Source of the DNA: Brachionus plicatilis
Taxonomy: Eukaryota > Rotifera > Eurotatoria > Ploima > Brachionidae
Assembly: GCA_010279815.1 (NCBI GenBank)
Contig: QEOQ01000207.1
Coordinates: forward strand, 1,971,307-2,035,306
Reading direction: 5' to 3'
DNA: 64,000 nt
Positions 31,457 to 44,539 of this stretch are shown piece by piece. Position 1 is the first letter of the stretch; each line of letters starts with the position of its first letter. Below the pieces are notes generated by a model. That model was given only the letters and a program-made list of their open reading frames with translations. It made no database searches and had not been told where the DNA came from. Made by a program: the position numbers and the translations under genes.

Positions 31457-34400
31457 CTAAAATAATACTTTAAAAATTTTAGAGTTATTTTTGAGGAAAA
31501 ATTTACCTAAATAATCGACTGAGTTCGATGAATTAGAATTTGCAGGCGAGTACTTGTAATAAATCATCGGATTTGGATTGGTATTTATGGTGACATCAGG
31601 CTTAGCCTTCTTTTTTTTCTTTTTTTGAAGGCGACAAAATAAACATAAAGATAAAAATATAACGAGGATAATTAATGATAAAACAAATGTAGCTATTTGG
31701 ATAAAACCTGGAAAATCGGTTCTTGATTTATTATTTACAAAACCTAATGAAACAAAAAATAAATTAAAAAAAGCGAAAATTTTATTTTACATTTATCTGG
31801 TTCGTCTGAAAAATCATTTGGACAATGTTCTATCTTATCACAATAAAATGTTGAATCTATACAATATTTGGTTTGATTACACATAAATTCATTCGATTTG
31901 CATTTATTTTCAATCGCTTTTTTGACAAAAAAAAAATTTTTAAATATTTACATTTATCTAAATATTGGCAAACCTTTTGAGGCAGTGATCCAATTTAAAA
32001 TTAATCTGCCATCATTTAATTTCGATGATTTTCCTATTACTAACCTTTAGGAAATGTTTAAATAATTTTTTGTTCAAATAATTTACTTACTTACTGTATT
32101 TTAATAAATGGGGAATCTATGATTACATTTTTTATTGAACTGTCCGGTGTATACTCGAATTTAGGAATAAATGAATTTCTTACTTGTGATTCATCCTTAC
32201 GCTTTTCTTCAGAATCACCATGTATAAAATCAGTATTTTGATCGCTTAGTAATTGATTTGTTCCTACTGAATTTTCGTTCATTTCAAATATTCTTATTAC
32301 AAATTGGTTTGTTGTTTTTTTATCAATTTCATCGTTGTTAAATGCTAATAAAAAACTTTTGCCATTTTCTGACTTTATATACCAATCACAGTAATAATTT
32401 GGTTCATATTTTTTATCAATAATTATTTGTCCATTTTTCATTATATCGTTAGCGTAATAGTGAAATTTACACTCTTTTGTTTTTTTTAATTTAAATTTCA
32501 GAAAAAAATTATTTTCAAAATACCTCTTAGAACGAGATAGTCGTAATTTAGGCTGAACCCTTGGTCATAAATTTCATGATCTGAATAAAATGTTAACACA
32601 ACTTTTTTGCTTTTTTCATCAGTAATTATTGGAGGTGGTATAGAATTTCCACAATATCTAAAATTTTTTTAAATCAAAATTAAATCAGTCAAGGCGATAT
32701 AAAAAAAAAAGTTAAATTTTTTTTATATGAAAAAATTTCCAATTTTAATTTAAAAAAATGATTACCTATTCAGCAAAGTCCAACTTTGTCTAAAATCTCT
32801 TTCAGAGTTGTCGTATCTATCATTCGATATCAAATATTCTGGATGGTTTTTTGTACCGTAAACACTAAGGTTATCTTTATATTTAGAACAACTACTAATG
32901 AAATTTTAATTTAAAAAATTGAAAATTTTATTTCAAAAATTACTATCGATTATTATCGCCTAATTTGAAGTCATTAAAACTAAATAAAATTCTTTGATTA
33001 CTTGAAGATATGTCAAAAATATAAGTACACCGAATGCTTAGGGGATAATTTTTAGGATAACGGGGTGAACTAATAGTACCATACATTACACTCTCGCTAT
33101 TATAAATGAATAAACAAGTCCGATTTTGGTAAACCCGAGTTCCTTGAATTCCGAATTCAGTATAAAATAAAAAGCTAGCTTTGAAATTAGATGGTGTGTA
33201 TCGATCAACATTAATTGAATTAAAAATAAGCGTCATGTACGAACCGTCAGATTTTATCTCTCTAGGCTCTTTGGTCAAACGGTTAAAGCAAAATTTTGAC
33301 TTTGTTTTATCTGATCCGTAAACAACAAAGTGAGATACTAATTTTTCGTTGCATCTTTAAAAATAATTAAAATAAATTCATTTAAATTTTATTAAATTTA
33401 AAAATTACATATTTTTTTGCGTGCTTTGTCTTATATCTATCAAATAAAAATTTAATTTAATTGACTCCAAATTATGATGATCACTGAGCCCCTCGAATAT
33501 GTATTTACATGAAGCGTTAATTGGATTTGATCGGAAAAAATTTGGTGAATAGATCAAACCATTTGGTTTGGAACTTGTAAATTTTTGATCGCAATCTAAA
33601 AATATTTATTTTTTTTTAAATAAATTTAATCAAAAAAATGTAAAACTTTTTACTTGTTCCTGTGATATGTCTACCGGTCACGAACGACAAATCAGCGAAT
33701 TGATTACTAAATTTATAAAAAGCTTTGAAACCTTTTCGTAGTAAGATCTTGCTTTCGTCTTCGGAATATTCCTCATTTCCCAATGAATCAGCCATTTCAA
33801 AATCAATTTCTAGCAAATTGTAAGTTGAATAAAGAGTAAAATTAAGTTTTCGACCACAATAGGACTCAAATAGAACTTTCTTGAATTTGAAATCCGCCAC
33901 TTGGGAAAACGCTTTGCCGTAATTTTCAAAATTTGTATTCATTTTATTCTCTTCTTTCTGATAATCAAATATTTTTATTACATCATATGGACAGCTTGAA
34001 TAATGAAAGTAAAAAAAGAAAATTAAAAAAAAAAAAATTAAATCTGTACTGGTCAGCCCCGAAATGTATTAAAATTTCCTCGAAATAAATCTCGACTCTT
34101 TCATCTGGCATGCCAATGAATCTGTAGGAACAATTAAGAATGTTCGGATATGTTCCTGGATAAGTTGGTGAAATGAACATTCCACTTTTTGAAATATCGC
34201 TTTTGAACTCATATTCACAAGCGTCGGTTGATTTTCGGCCATAGTTGTACACATCTAAATTTTAAGTCAAAAATCTGAAAAAAAAAAAACTAATTTCAAC
34301 TTACCTGCTCTCAAAAATTCATAAGTTCCTCTAAAATAGGTTTCCTTATTTCTCCCATCTGTGTGAAAAGCAATTATAATTATGTTATGGTAGCTAACAA

Positions 34401-34909
34401 GAACATTGGGTTTTTTCCACCCACACCATCTTGATAAAAAATTTGTTTCAACATAATTGTTTATGTTTTGTTCATTGACTTGAATGTAGGTATCAATATA
34501 TTCATTTACGCATTCGGGTGCTTGAGATTTTAAATCGAAGTCCGTAAATTTAAGCATTACTTTCTCATTTCTATTAGCTACAAATTTGTATATACATAAC
34601 AATGTTTCGTTGTACCTATTTAATCTCTCAACTAATGATTGATCTAAATCAAATGTTCCCTTTGATTCTTTTGATTCACGTGAATAAAATTCTCCGCATA
34701 CTTAAATTTAAAGTTTAAATTTTCAGCTAGTTATTTTAAAATTAACTTTTACTCTTTTCAATGCACTCAATTGAGGCAAATCTTTGGTTATTTGACAAGA
34801 AAACACTATGTTCTGATAAATTTATTAGATAAAAGATTAAAAAATTCAAGAGTATTTTTGGAGCCAATTTATTCAAGTCAAAGCGATGCAGAAACGTTCG
34901 TTTTGGCAT
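31457..34909 (-). CDS. lev-10-like: LEV-10/Neto-like transmembrane protein: five CUB domains, LDLa, one membrane span
   Basis: Twelve exons keep phase: 34753-34909, 34305-34700, 34050-34254, 33654-33994, 33409-33595, 32944-33354, 32766-32894, 32524-32657, 32095-32473, 31974-32044, 31791-31916, 31457-31743, giving 940 residues. A signal-anchor-like leader is followed by CUB-type modules (cysteine pairs with SPTYPGTYPN and SSPRYPKNYP signatures); the fifth is degenerate. Then comes an LDL-receptor class A repeat with the usual acidic ligand (CDKIEHCPNDFSDEPDKC), a membrane span (IATFVLSLIILVIFLSLCLF), a run of Lys and a short cytosolic tail. The C. elegans acetylcholine-receptor clustering protein LEV-10 has the same layout (five CUB, LDLa, span); Neto proteins have two CUBs. 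A role as a synaptic receptor auxiliary subunit is an inference from architecture. Confidence 0.85.
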
Positions 34910-37900
34910 GATTTATCGAGACTTTATTACCAAAAAATAGTTGATTCCATTCTACTATTTTGATACTAACCAGTATGCACAACAATTATTGATCTGTAGC
35001 AAATTTTTTGTTTACCTATTTTGTTTGCGTTAGCTAATCTAATCTTAAAAATTTCAATTTTTAGAGTTGATTAAAAATTGATAAGTTGTTTTTGATCGAG
35101 TATATTGATGGTTTGATTAGACCCTGGGGTTTAGAAAATTTGAAAGACAAAAGTGGTTCAAAACAATTGACAAAGGTGAAATAAAAAATATTATTTTGCT
35201 TCGGCAAAGATACTTTGAAAATGGATTTTGAAACAAAATTAACTTTTCAAACTTAATTGCACTTCAATTCAATTTCAACATTTCACTTATTGAAAATCTT
35301 AATTTTTCTAATCACTTTCGGCTCAATGAAATATATTTCAATCGACCTTAAAAATTTTACATCCAAATAATTTTATGTTGATGTTGAGCATAAAAAATTG
35401 ATTTTTAATACTCGAAAAAAATATTTGAAATTGATTAATTATGTAAAAAGCTAAAGAAAAAATTAAATATATATAATAAAAATCTTATAAGTGATGTAAC
35501 ATATGTTGAATCAATAAGATGAATGCTCGATGATGCCATAAAAGTGTCAGATATAAAACTCATTTGCTAATAAAAATTTTAAAATTTAAATTTAAAGTAA
35601 TAGGCAAAATGAGACAGCCAGTTCCTCGGAATATTTCCTACCACTTCTCATTGAATAACTTCTGCCAAAGGGCTTAATATTAATAATATAAATCAACTTA
35701 ATGAAAAAATATCATAATAGAATCAGGACGATGAGAAGAACTTAAATAAAACAATAATAATCACTAATGAATATTTATACAATAAGTAATTTTTCGAAAT
35801 GTTTTTCCATTAGATAACAGAATTCAATTACAAACACAAAAGCTTAACCTAGTTGGTAGATAATTTCAAAAATTGATTTGAATAGCGAGAAAATAGCAAA
35901 ATAAAAACTTTAAAAAAATAAATTCTGCTTGTATGACAAAAGAGTACAAGTTTTGGCTATCCTATGGTGAGTCTGAGAACAAAAACATTATCCCGAAGCA
36001 GTTTTGGTAGTTTAATAACAATAAATTGTTTTTTCATATCGAGCATCTTGAGCCCATTATTATATAAAAGTCGATACCATCTGAATTTCTTGATATCTAT
36101 AAATCAATTTTGTTTTAGGTCAAAACTGCAATTAATACTTGCCATTTTGGATTTTGTATCAGAAATGGCCATATCGATAAATTGCTAAATTTTCTCAAAA
36201 CAGCTAATGGTCTAATTACAGCAATTTAAGTCCAGCGAACCTAAAGAGCTGTTATCACTGATAAATTTTGACTGAGAGGCATTGTTTGCTGTTAAGAAAG
36301 AAATTGTTAAATATTCTAGAAATTTTATCTACAACTGTAAAAATGTTGATAGATATCAAATAATCTTTATTCGAATTGGATCTCGGTACGTGCAGTTTTA
36401 ATTAAATTTATTTGCCAAACTTCTAGAACAAAATCATATCAATCGTTAAATACTTGGGTTTGTTTTGGCGGATTACAGGCAAAGAGAAAACGCAAGCTAA
36501 ATTCTAATTTGAAAGCGTTTCTTCCTGTGGAATATTATTCGATTGATATATTGTTTTATCTTAATTGTGCGATCATTTTTTCCTCATTAAATATCAGACA
36601 AGATTAACAAAGCATTTTTTTTCTCTTTTAAACCATCTTTTTCAATGAGCATGTTACGACATTTTTAAGCGAAACACAACCAGCACTTAAATTATTTCAG
36701 AATAATTACAAAACTATTCTCAATATTTTTTAATTTATCTAATTCACTCTAATTGAAATTATATTTTGAATTAAAACTTATACTTCTTTTGTTTTCTGTT
36801 CAATTTCAATCAATATTTTTCTCTTTAAAAATTGATTTACAAATGCAAAAAATTGACCAAATTTATATTGAAAATAATAAAAAAAAAGCTAGATAATCAA
36901 ATTATCTAGCACATGCCATATTTCAATTTTATCTTTTTTTGAAAAAACAAAAGTTTTTTTTTAATTCTGGAAAACTTGATTAAAATACAGTTTCAATTTT
37001 TACATTCTTCAAAGAACATGCAACATATTCTCATGGGTATTCTAGCTTGAATAATTGACATCTAAATGACAAAGAAAAATTCTACGCTTTTTTAAAGTTA
37101 TTAATAGAAAAAAATAAAACTACATTTTTATATCAAAAAGATGTATTATTAGCTCAGTTTACTAATTTAAATTAAACTAGCCCAAAGAGCTTATTCCTTG
37201 TAATTAGAGAATTGTGATGATGTTTTAAAAATTGGACACTAAAGTTTATCATCAATTTTTAAAATAATTTTTTAATAATATGCATTGCTGTCACCCAAAG
37301 CCAATCTAAAGGTTAATATAATGCAAGAAAAACATAATTCGATAGATTTGCTGAAACAAGTCATTAGTAAAAATATTTCTTTGAAACAAATTGATTCATA
37401 ATTTTGTACAAAAGCAAATCCCTCAAGACAGCATTTGAAGAATAAACGGAATTAAAAAAAAGTAATTATAAAATTAATTAAAATATATTTGTTTTGTCGA
37501 ATTTAAGCTCATCTATGAGACGAATTGTAGCTAAATTGTACAATAAAGCAGCTTAACTTGGTTAGCCTAAATTTTGAATACTTTATATTTTTATTTTATT
37601 GGCTTCAATTTGTTTTAATGAAATTCTCAGACTCGATGCAAATTAGATAAACAAATATTGTTAGAAAAAAATAAAAACAATTTTTGAAGATAATTCTAGC
37701 AGTTTAAAATAGTTTGCCATTCAAATAAATTCTAGACCAGATTTTTTTAAACGATTCTAATTAATAAAAATAATATTTAAAATTTGAATAAAAAATTGAT
37801 GATGAAATTCAATTTTAATTGATTTTAAAATGATAATTCTGTTCCTAAAATAATTTTAAATATTTCAATACTAGACCAGACAAAATTGTAATACGATTCC

Positions 37901-40044
37901 GAACAAAGCTTAAAACTAAACAAAAACTAATTTTTTATTTAAAGACCTTAAATAAAATATTTTTTAGACAGCCGACGGTCATTAGAATTAAATTTTTTGT
38001 TTTCAGTCACTGTAGGTAATATTTAAAAATAATTCTGAGATCCCTTAAAAGTAAGAATTTTGGTCTTTGACCAATTAATCCTAATGAATTTTGAATAAAC
38101 AAGACATATTGATTATTAACTATTTTAATTGATTTGAATGGAATTTTATGTCAAATAGAAGCAAAACACAGACGCCAAATCTCGCGGAAAACAAATAAGA
38201 ATATTTGAATATTTTTTCTATTTAACTCAACTCGACTTTCACGTATTTAGGACTCCGAAACCTTTGGAGTGGACAAATATTTTTTATAAAAAATTTTAAG
38301 AATCAGACACATATTTTTCTTTTTTTTTAATAGAGATATTTTTATCTATTTGTATAAAATTTAATAAACACTTCAATGAAAAAAATTTCGAATTCAACTT
38401 TTAGGTTAAAATGCATTATTGGGTTTAAATTAGAACTCAGCTCATTAAAAAATGTTAGATTTTATTCCGACTAAAAAATTTAATTAAAATTAAGCTCTTT
38501 TTTTCAAAATTTATTCAAATATATTCGAATTTAAATTTAGCTATTGATTTCACATGTCACTTTTAATTATGAGAAATAAAAAATTCTTGGGATCAGATAA
38601 CTAAAAAAGATAAAAATGTACCAAAAAGTTTGTCATAGTTGATAACACTGCTGGGTTGTTGAGTGGTAAGTCAAGATAAAATATTGGTATGATAATATCT
38701 TATCTTAAATCGAGGCACGATTTTCTTAAATTATTGATTATAAATTCCAGATATCAATACAACTAGATATATGATATTTATAAATGATGTTTTTTCGTAA
38801 TTTAGAGGCTTCAAAATAAAACCTCACAACTTAACTGTTTGTTATTCTAAGGCGCTATTGAGAAAACGATTCAAAGAAACGAAAATACTCTTAGTTTTAA
38901 TTAACTTTTATATTTTCCTAAAAATATATATCATCTTAAAAAAAAGAAGATTAAAAGGCAAATTTCTGCTGCAGGAAATTTATCTTCAAATAGTCTGACT
39001 AAATCACTTGTTAAAATAAATTTTCATCTCTATTAAACGAGATTTTATAAGCCGAGCATAAATGATCGAAATCTGATAATTCACCAAAAGTATGAATATA
39101 GTTTGATTTATTAAAAGATAAATTCTGTAAATAGCGTCAAGTCAAGTATGCTTTTCAATGAGATAAAACTAAGATAAACTTTCTTTTCTAAGAACTCTAA
39201 GTTATCTTTGGTCATGACCAAATAAACAAAGATGTGAAGATAGCGGTTTTTATTTTTTCCTTGATTCATTTATTCATTAGAAATTCTTATAAAAATATAC
39301 AAAATAAAGAAAATACTCTTTAAAAAACAAAAAACTAAAAGAATTTTTTTATCACTTAAGTTTTTTTTTTTGATTTCGACAAAATTCATTGCCAAATAAA
39401 AAACACTTTATCAGTAAAAAAAGAAAGACGCAAATAAACATTAAAATTCAATCGAAAAATGATAAAATCTTGAAAAAAATATTTTATTCCATTTAATTAC
39501 TGTTTCAAATAATAAAATCATTATTGAAATTGACAAACTCAAGCTTAAATGCGTCATCTTAAAAATTATAATCAAATTTTTGTTAAATAGATATTTGAAT
39601 AGTAATTATTTTATTTATTTAAAATCAAAAATTTAACAGATATTGATTATGATGTATACTGGTTGAATTTAAAACTGTTTTAAAAGTCCAAATTAAAAAT
39701 GAAGTTGCTGAATTAACCACCGTAAAAAAAATCTGTTCGGCACCTTAAATAGGCAAAAATTATTATATTAATTAAAAATTTTATTTCAAACAAAAGGATC
39801 GGGGATTGAGAATATGTTAAAATAAGTGAGTGTTAGAAAATAATTTTATTTTTGGTTTAAGTGAAAAATTTAAATTTTGCAAATTAATTAACAAGAAAAA
39901 TCGGTGTCTAACTTGAATAGAAATGACTTTTTTTTCAAGTATAACATCTTTCTTGGTCAGTTTTTATAGTTTAAAATATTAAGGTTGTTGAAGTTATACT
40001 AAGATAAATAAAAATGTTTTTAAAATATTTTTTAATTTTCGAGG
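34910..40044. other. 5.1 kb intergenic, no confident gene
   Basis: The longest empty stretch in the window. The part at 35.9-36.6 kb is less A/T-biased than the rest and, on the minus strand, yields short broken pieces such as FIVIKLPKLLRDNVFVLRLT that could be a decayed transposon, but I cannot assign it. No tRNA-like structure is convincing. Confidence 0.4.
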
Positions 40045-41256
40045 TTATTTTACATATCGAGTTTTTTCGGTATAAAATTCGCTTAATTTATTAGCCAACA
40101 CTTTCTCAAAATTGGTCACCTTACCAAAATTGCTCATTGTGGTCAACGTATTCGGTATATCGCTAATTATATTTTGAATTATTTTTACTTCATTATTTTT
40201 AATTCGTTGATATCTTTCGTTTGGATATTCCTTTTTTACATGAAGAAGCGAATGATTAGCAAAAAAATTTTTGTACTCACAATTGGGATCTTGACAATAG
40301 CTTTGGTTATTAGAATAACTTTCGTCAATTAAATTGTTATTCTTATTACCAGAGTTGTTTTTGAATTCATTTTTATCCAAACTTGGTTCAAACTCAACCG
40401 AAGATGATGCGTTAATGTTATTCCCGCTTTCTACATTTCCTTTTGCATTTGTTTCCTCTAGAGAACGCTTGTTTCTCAGGCTGTTTTCCACCAAATTATA
40501 ATGCTCTATGGGCTTATAAATGTTGTTCAAACGGTATTTCCTTGATTTACGTAAAGCATAATTAAAATTGCTTTGGGATAAAACCCTATTGCCGTTGGTA
40601 CTAATATCTGGAAGACTTGATTTGATCTGAAGCGGTAGCTCGGTATTTCTCTTGGGCTTGATTTGAAAGCTATGATGTTGAGCTCGACTATCCGAGTTTT
40701 TTTTGCGTCTGTAGTGAGAAAATTTTTTGATGCCCGGAAAATCTTCGCCATCATCAATTTGGAATGTGTTATTTCTTACTAAAATTTCTTCCTGCTTTTC
40801 TTTTTGAGATGGCTCACTGTTTTCTTTTTTCAGGTCTTGAGGAGGCTCGTTTTTTAGCAGAAAATTGGCTTCTTTGGTCTCTTCTTTTTTGCTTTTCAAG
40901 GAAATTGGTGGAGTTTTGATGCCACGCTCAAACGAGCAATCTTTGCTACGACTCTTGGACAAATTTGTTGATTGCAGCTTGGTGCGCAACCAATGCATCT
41001 GAGCCATTATCTCCGCATCTTTAATCGGCTCATAAAACCTGATATTTTTATTGATTAAATATTTTCTTTGGTTCAAAAGCTTGGCTAAATTGGTATCGCT
41101 GCCAGATGATGAGCGGGATGAAGTAGAAAATTCTGGATGCAAGTCGTCAAAAAGATCTTTTTTGAATGGATTTAGAGCCACAATTGTTGTGTTGTAATTA
41201 AAATTTGCCGGTTTTTCCGGCGAACTAATTTTGCTTCCTTGGATATTCGTAATCAT
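40045..41256 (-). CDS. Disordered, charged 403-residue protein, unknown
   Basis: ATG at 41254-41256, single exon, stop at 40045. The sequence is rich in Ser, Lys, Asn and Glu with low hydrophobicity, indicating a largely disordered intracellular protein. Visible features are a Ser-rich patch (STSSRSSSGSD, about 45-55), a possible helix with MAQMHWLRTKLQ (about 85-96), several SxK/R and SP/TP sites, and near the C-terminus a Cys/His group (CQDPNCEYKNFFANHSLLHV) that could be a degenerate C2H2-type zinc site. No signal peptide or membrane span. Family unknown. Length and codon regularity against the A/T-rich background support a real gene. Confidence 0.7.
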   Translation of the reverse strand: MITNIQGSKISSPEKPANFNYNTTIVALNPFKKDLFDDLHPEFSTSSRSSSGSDTNLAKLLNQRKYLINKNIRFYEPIKDAEIMAQMHWLRTKLQSTNLSKSRSKDCSFERGIKTPPISLKSKKEETKEANFLLKNEPPQDLKKENSEPSQKEKQEEILVRNNTFQIDDGEDFPGIKKFSHYRRKKNSDSRAQHHSFQIKPKRNTELPLQIKSSLPDISTNGNRVLSQSNFNYALRKSRKYRLNNIYKPIEHYNLVENSLRNKRSLEETNAKGNVESGNNINASSSVEFEPSLDKNEFKNNSGNKNNNLIDESYSNNQSYCQDPNCEYKNFFANHSLLHVKKEYPNERYQRIKNNEVKIIQNIISDIPNTLTTMSNFGKVTNFEKVLANKLSEFYTEKTRYVK

Positions 41257-43179
41257 TTGTTCATTTCATCCCAAAGCACTCATAAGATTTTACTTTGTTT
41301 AAAATTAATTCATTTAAAGCACCAAAAGTTTAGAGAAATGTTTGGTTGTTTAAAATTCTTGTGAGAAAAAAATTCAAATAATTGCTTAACAACGTTTTAC
41401 TTGAAAGTAAAATTTAAAAATTTTTAATTGAAATATGTTTAAGCATCTCTTGGTTTATTTAAAACCGGGATTACTTTTTGAAGTTGGATTTATAGCTTTA
41501 AGTAAACCCTGTTTGAAATGACATTCTTGCTGTTTTTGTTTGTCAAACGGAATAATCAACTTAGGATTTAAATTTAAAAAAACAATCTGAAAAACATCGA
41601 GGAGAATTTTTTGTTTAACTTTTTTACAGGTAATGTTTTCCCGAAAACACTTGGTTTATTTGCATTTCATTACTGTTTTTTCCAGCCTTGATGTCCTGAA
41701 GATATTATCCTCTATTGATAAAAAAAGACTAACTAAAGTATTCTTTTATATTTAATTTATTTTTAGTGTCTTTATTCCAATTAAAATTAAATTTAGATGT
41801 TTAAAAATACTTTTCTTCTTAAAAGAAAAAAATTGGTTTGCAAGTTTAATGATTTTTAATAATTATTTAAAATTATTCAATATTTTACTCGAGTTTTTTG
41901 GCATTGTGAGATTTTTGGAACATAAAAACTAAAAATTGAGTAAATAAATTTTTTCTTTAAATTTAAAGCTTTTTCTGAAAAATGAACCAAGTCATACAAA
42001 GTTCATAATTTCAAAATTTGCTCAATCTCAACATTTTGCAATTGAATTTTGCACTACTGCATATGATGCTGTGAAAATTTTGGACTAGTTATTTTGGCAA
42101 CAGTCATATTTTCCTTTGATCGTATGTATAAAAATAAATCGAACTACAAAGTAAGAAGAAAAAAAAGATGAGCATAACAGAGCAGAAAGTATGATAATGA
42201 AAACAAAACATGAACAGGTAATTAACTAATACAAAGAAGGTCACTATTTCAATCCAAAAAATAAAAAATTAAATTAAATAAAACTTTAATTCATTCTTTG
42301 TAATGATGAGAAAAGATTAGTTTTGTAAAATTTTGCTGAAAAGAAGAACCTAGTTCTGTTCCAAACTGCTAGGGATCGATCCTAACTAAATTTGTAATAT
42401 ATAAAAAAGGTGAATAGCAAAAAATTTCATTAAAATTTATTGAGCGAAAATTGGTATTGGAGTCTTGTTTTCTGGATTTGTATAGCTCGCCACAAAAACA
42501 TCCATTTGTGAAATAATTAGCTCATTGTAGTAAAGTAAACAATTTTTTGGTTTATCCGTCAAAGGGATTTTGATAACTGTATCTGATTGTGTCCATTTTT
42601 TTAATAAAAAGTTGTGTCAAATGGGAGGTGGTAAATCAATTTTATGGATATATTTTGCAGTTCCTGTAATTTATGAATGTTTGTGTGTTAAGTAATAGTT
42701 ACGAAGTATTGAAAAGTATAAAGAAGCTGTAATCAATTATAGAACCTAAGAGTGTACTATAAATACCTAATAAGTTTTTTTTACCCGACTACATTGTGTA
42801 ATTGCTACCTTACTATTTCATCATTTCTTCCTGAAGCCTCAACTAACTATGTAAACAGGTGTGTAGCGAGCGAAAGATATGAAGCGGGAGGACTGCGTCA
42901 TTCTGTTCCATTGGTTGTTAAGCTGGTTGATGAATATAAAGCGGGTTTTGAATCAAGATATGTCGAATACCCAACTCCATTGTGAAATTACTATTAATAT
43001 TTCTTCTTTATTTCCTGAACTGTTCAATATTTTAACATTTTGTACGCGTCATTACTTAAAATTTGTCTATTTTAATTGACTTTTATATTATATTTTAACT
43101 TATTTAAATTTTATCTTATTTTTTTTTTGATTTTTTATTTATTTTACTTTAATCTGAAGGAGCTCTAGCTCGTTAAAGA
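41257..43179. other. Intergenic with two diverged direct copies of a short segment
   Basis: No gene recognised. Sequences around 42783 (CCCGACTACATTGTGTAATT) and 42970 (CCCAACTCCATTGTGAAATT) and the bases after them look like diverged direct copies about 190 bp apart, possibly an old tandem duplication or repeat fragment. Confidence 0.35.
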
Positions 43180-43710
43180 TAAAAAAAAATAATATATCTA
43201 TATTATTTTCAAAAAGCTAGGAAATCTTGTAAACATGATTAATAAGTACCTAAATGAATTTGAAAAATGGCTTTTCAAATGGAAAATGATAAATTCTATT
43301 GAAAAATCATGTTACATGATCTTTGAGAAAAAGACTAAAGTTAAAATAAATCTTGACCTTAAATTAATGACAATTTAAAATTATTCTAATGGTGGACGAA
43401 TTAAAAAAGTGCTGTAATTCAAGGCTTAGTATAATAAAATATCTCTTAAATAGGAAATGGAGTCTAAAACCAAAAAAATTAGGTAATCTATACAAATCCT
43501 TGATAAAATCAATCTTGAATTATTCTTTTCCTTATTTAAATTCATTCTCAGAAACTAATATCAAAAAAATACAATTTATTAAAAATTTAGCAGTTCGATC
43601 TATTTTGAAGCTGAAATATGATACCCCCTCCAATATTATGCACCAAAAGACCTTTAATATTCAGAATTTAAAAAAATTGAATCATTTATAATCTCCACTA
43701 GAGTTAGTAA
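43180..43710 (+). mobile_element. Decayed LINE reverse-transcriptase fragment
   Basis: Plus-strand frames read KLGNLVNMINKYLNEFEKW at about 43210, and from 43389 a 100-codon frame with NSRLSIIKYL, KLGNLYKSLIKSILNYSFPY and SETNIKKIQFIKNLAVRSIL. This is the order of the thumb/C-terminal region of non-LTR reverse transcriptases. A stop codon and frame change near 43376 separate the two parts, and the catalytic core is absent. It differs in sequence and strand from the fragment at 25.6-26.2 kb, so at least two LINE families are present. Confidence 0.65.
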
Positions 43711-44539
43711 ATCCAGATAAATGAAAATTGAAAAAATTTTGGTTGTACATTTGAGTTAAACAAAATTAACATTACTCAGTAATTCAGTAAATCATCTTTA
43801 CCAATAGTTAATTTCATGAAAATTTTGATCAAATTAAATTTTTTTAAATTTATTTATGTAAGATTTTTTAAAATTAGACAGAAAAATTCTAAATCAAAAA
43901 ATTACTTTAAAGCCCAACATTGGCATGGAAATAGATTTTTATTTTGTCAAAATCTCTTGCATTGATCTTGCATTTTATCAAAACCTAAAATTAAGGCTAA
44001 ATTTTAATATTTATTTAAATTGATTTTAATTAGTATAAAAAATCAAAAACTTTGTTAATCAAATATTTGAACTAAGTTTTTAATTCTAACCCTAATCAAG
44101 ATAATTGAAATCTTTAATCTTCAGGAAATAAATCTTCTAATGAAGAAACACCTTTATTAAAATTAGGATCTAAAGTCTAAGCCAAATATCAAAATTTTCT
44201 CATTTCTGTAGCATTGACATTAATGTGAATTATAATTGAAAATAACATATTTTTTGAAAATCGTGATTAATTACAACTAAAGTTTTAATATTTAAAATTT
44301 GTTAGTGTTTTTATAAAATACAGTCAAATCAATATTTTAAATTATTATAATAAGAAAAAACTAAAAAGAAGCCTGATAAGTAATTGAAGATTCAAATAAG
44401 CACTAAGATAAAAAAAGTTTATCGAAACCGAAGCAGCAAAATCATAAGTAAAGTAAAAATCATATGAAAATTTTTTAAAGTTGTTCAATGATAATGAAAC
44501 AAAAAAGATTATTTTAAATTCCTAAACTGGTACTTGACT

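Noticed and set aside
35900..36620. Possible decayed transposase or reverse transcriptase on the minus strand
   Set aside because: Only scattered short peptide pieces with several stops; no diagnostic motif.
38640..38720. Possible tRNA (TTGTTGAGTGGTAAGTC resembles a D-arm/A box)
   Set aside because: No B box (GGTTCGANNCC) or matching acceptor stem within 90 bases.
42752..43079. Two overlapping plus-strand frames (77 and 66 codons)
   Set aside because: They overlap each other in different frames within a diverged direct repeat and show no domain or splice support.
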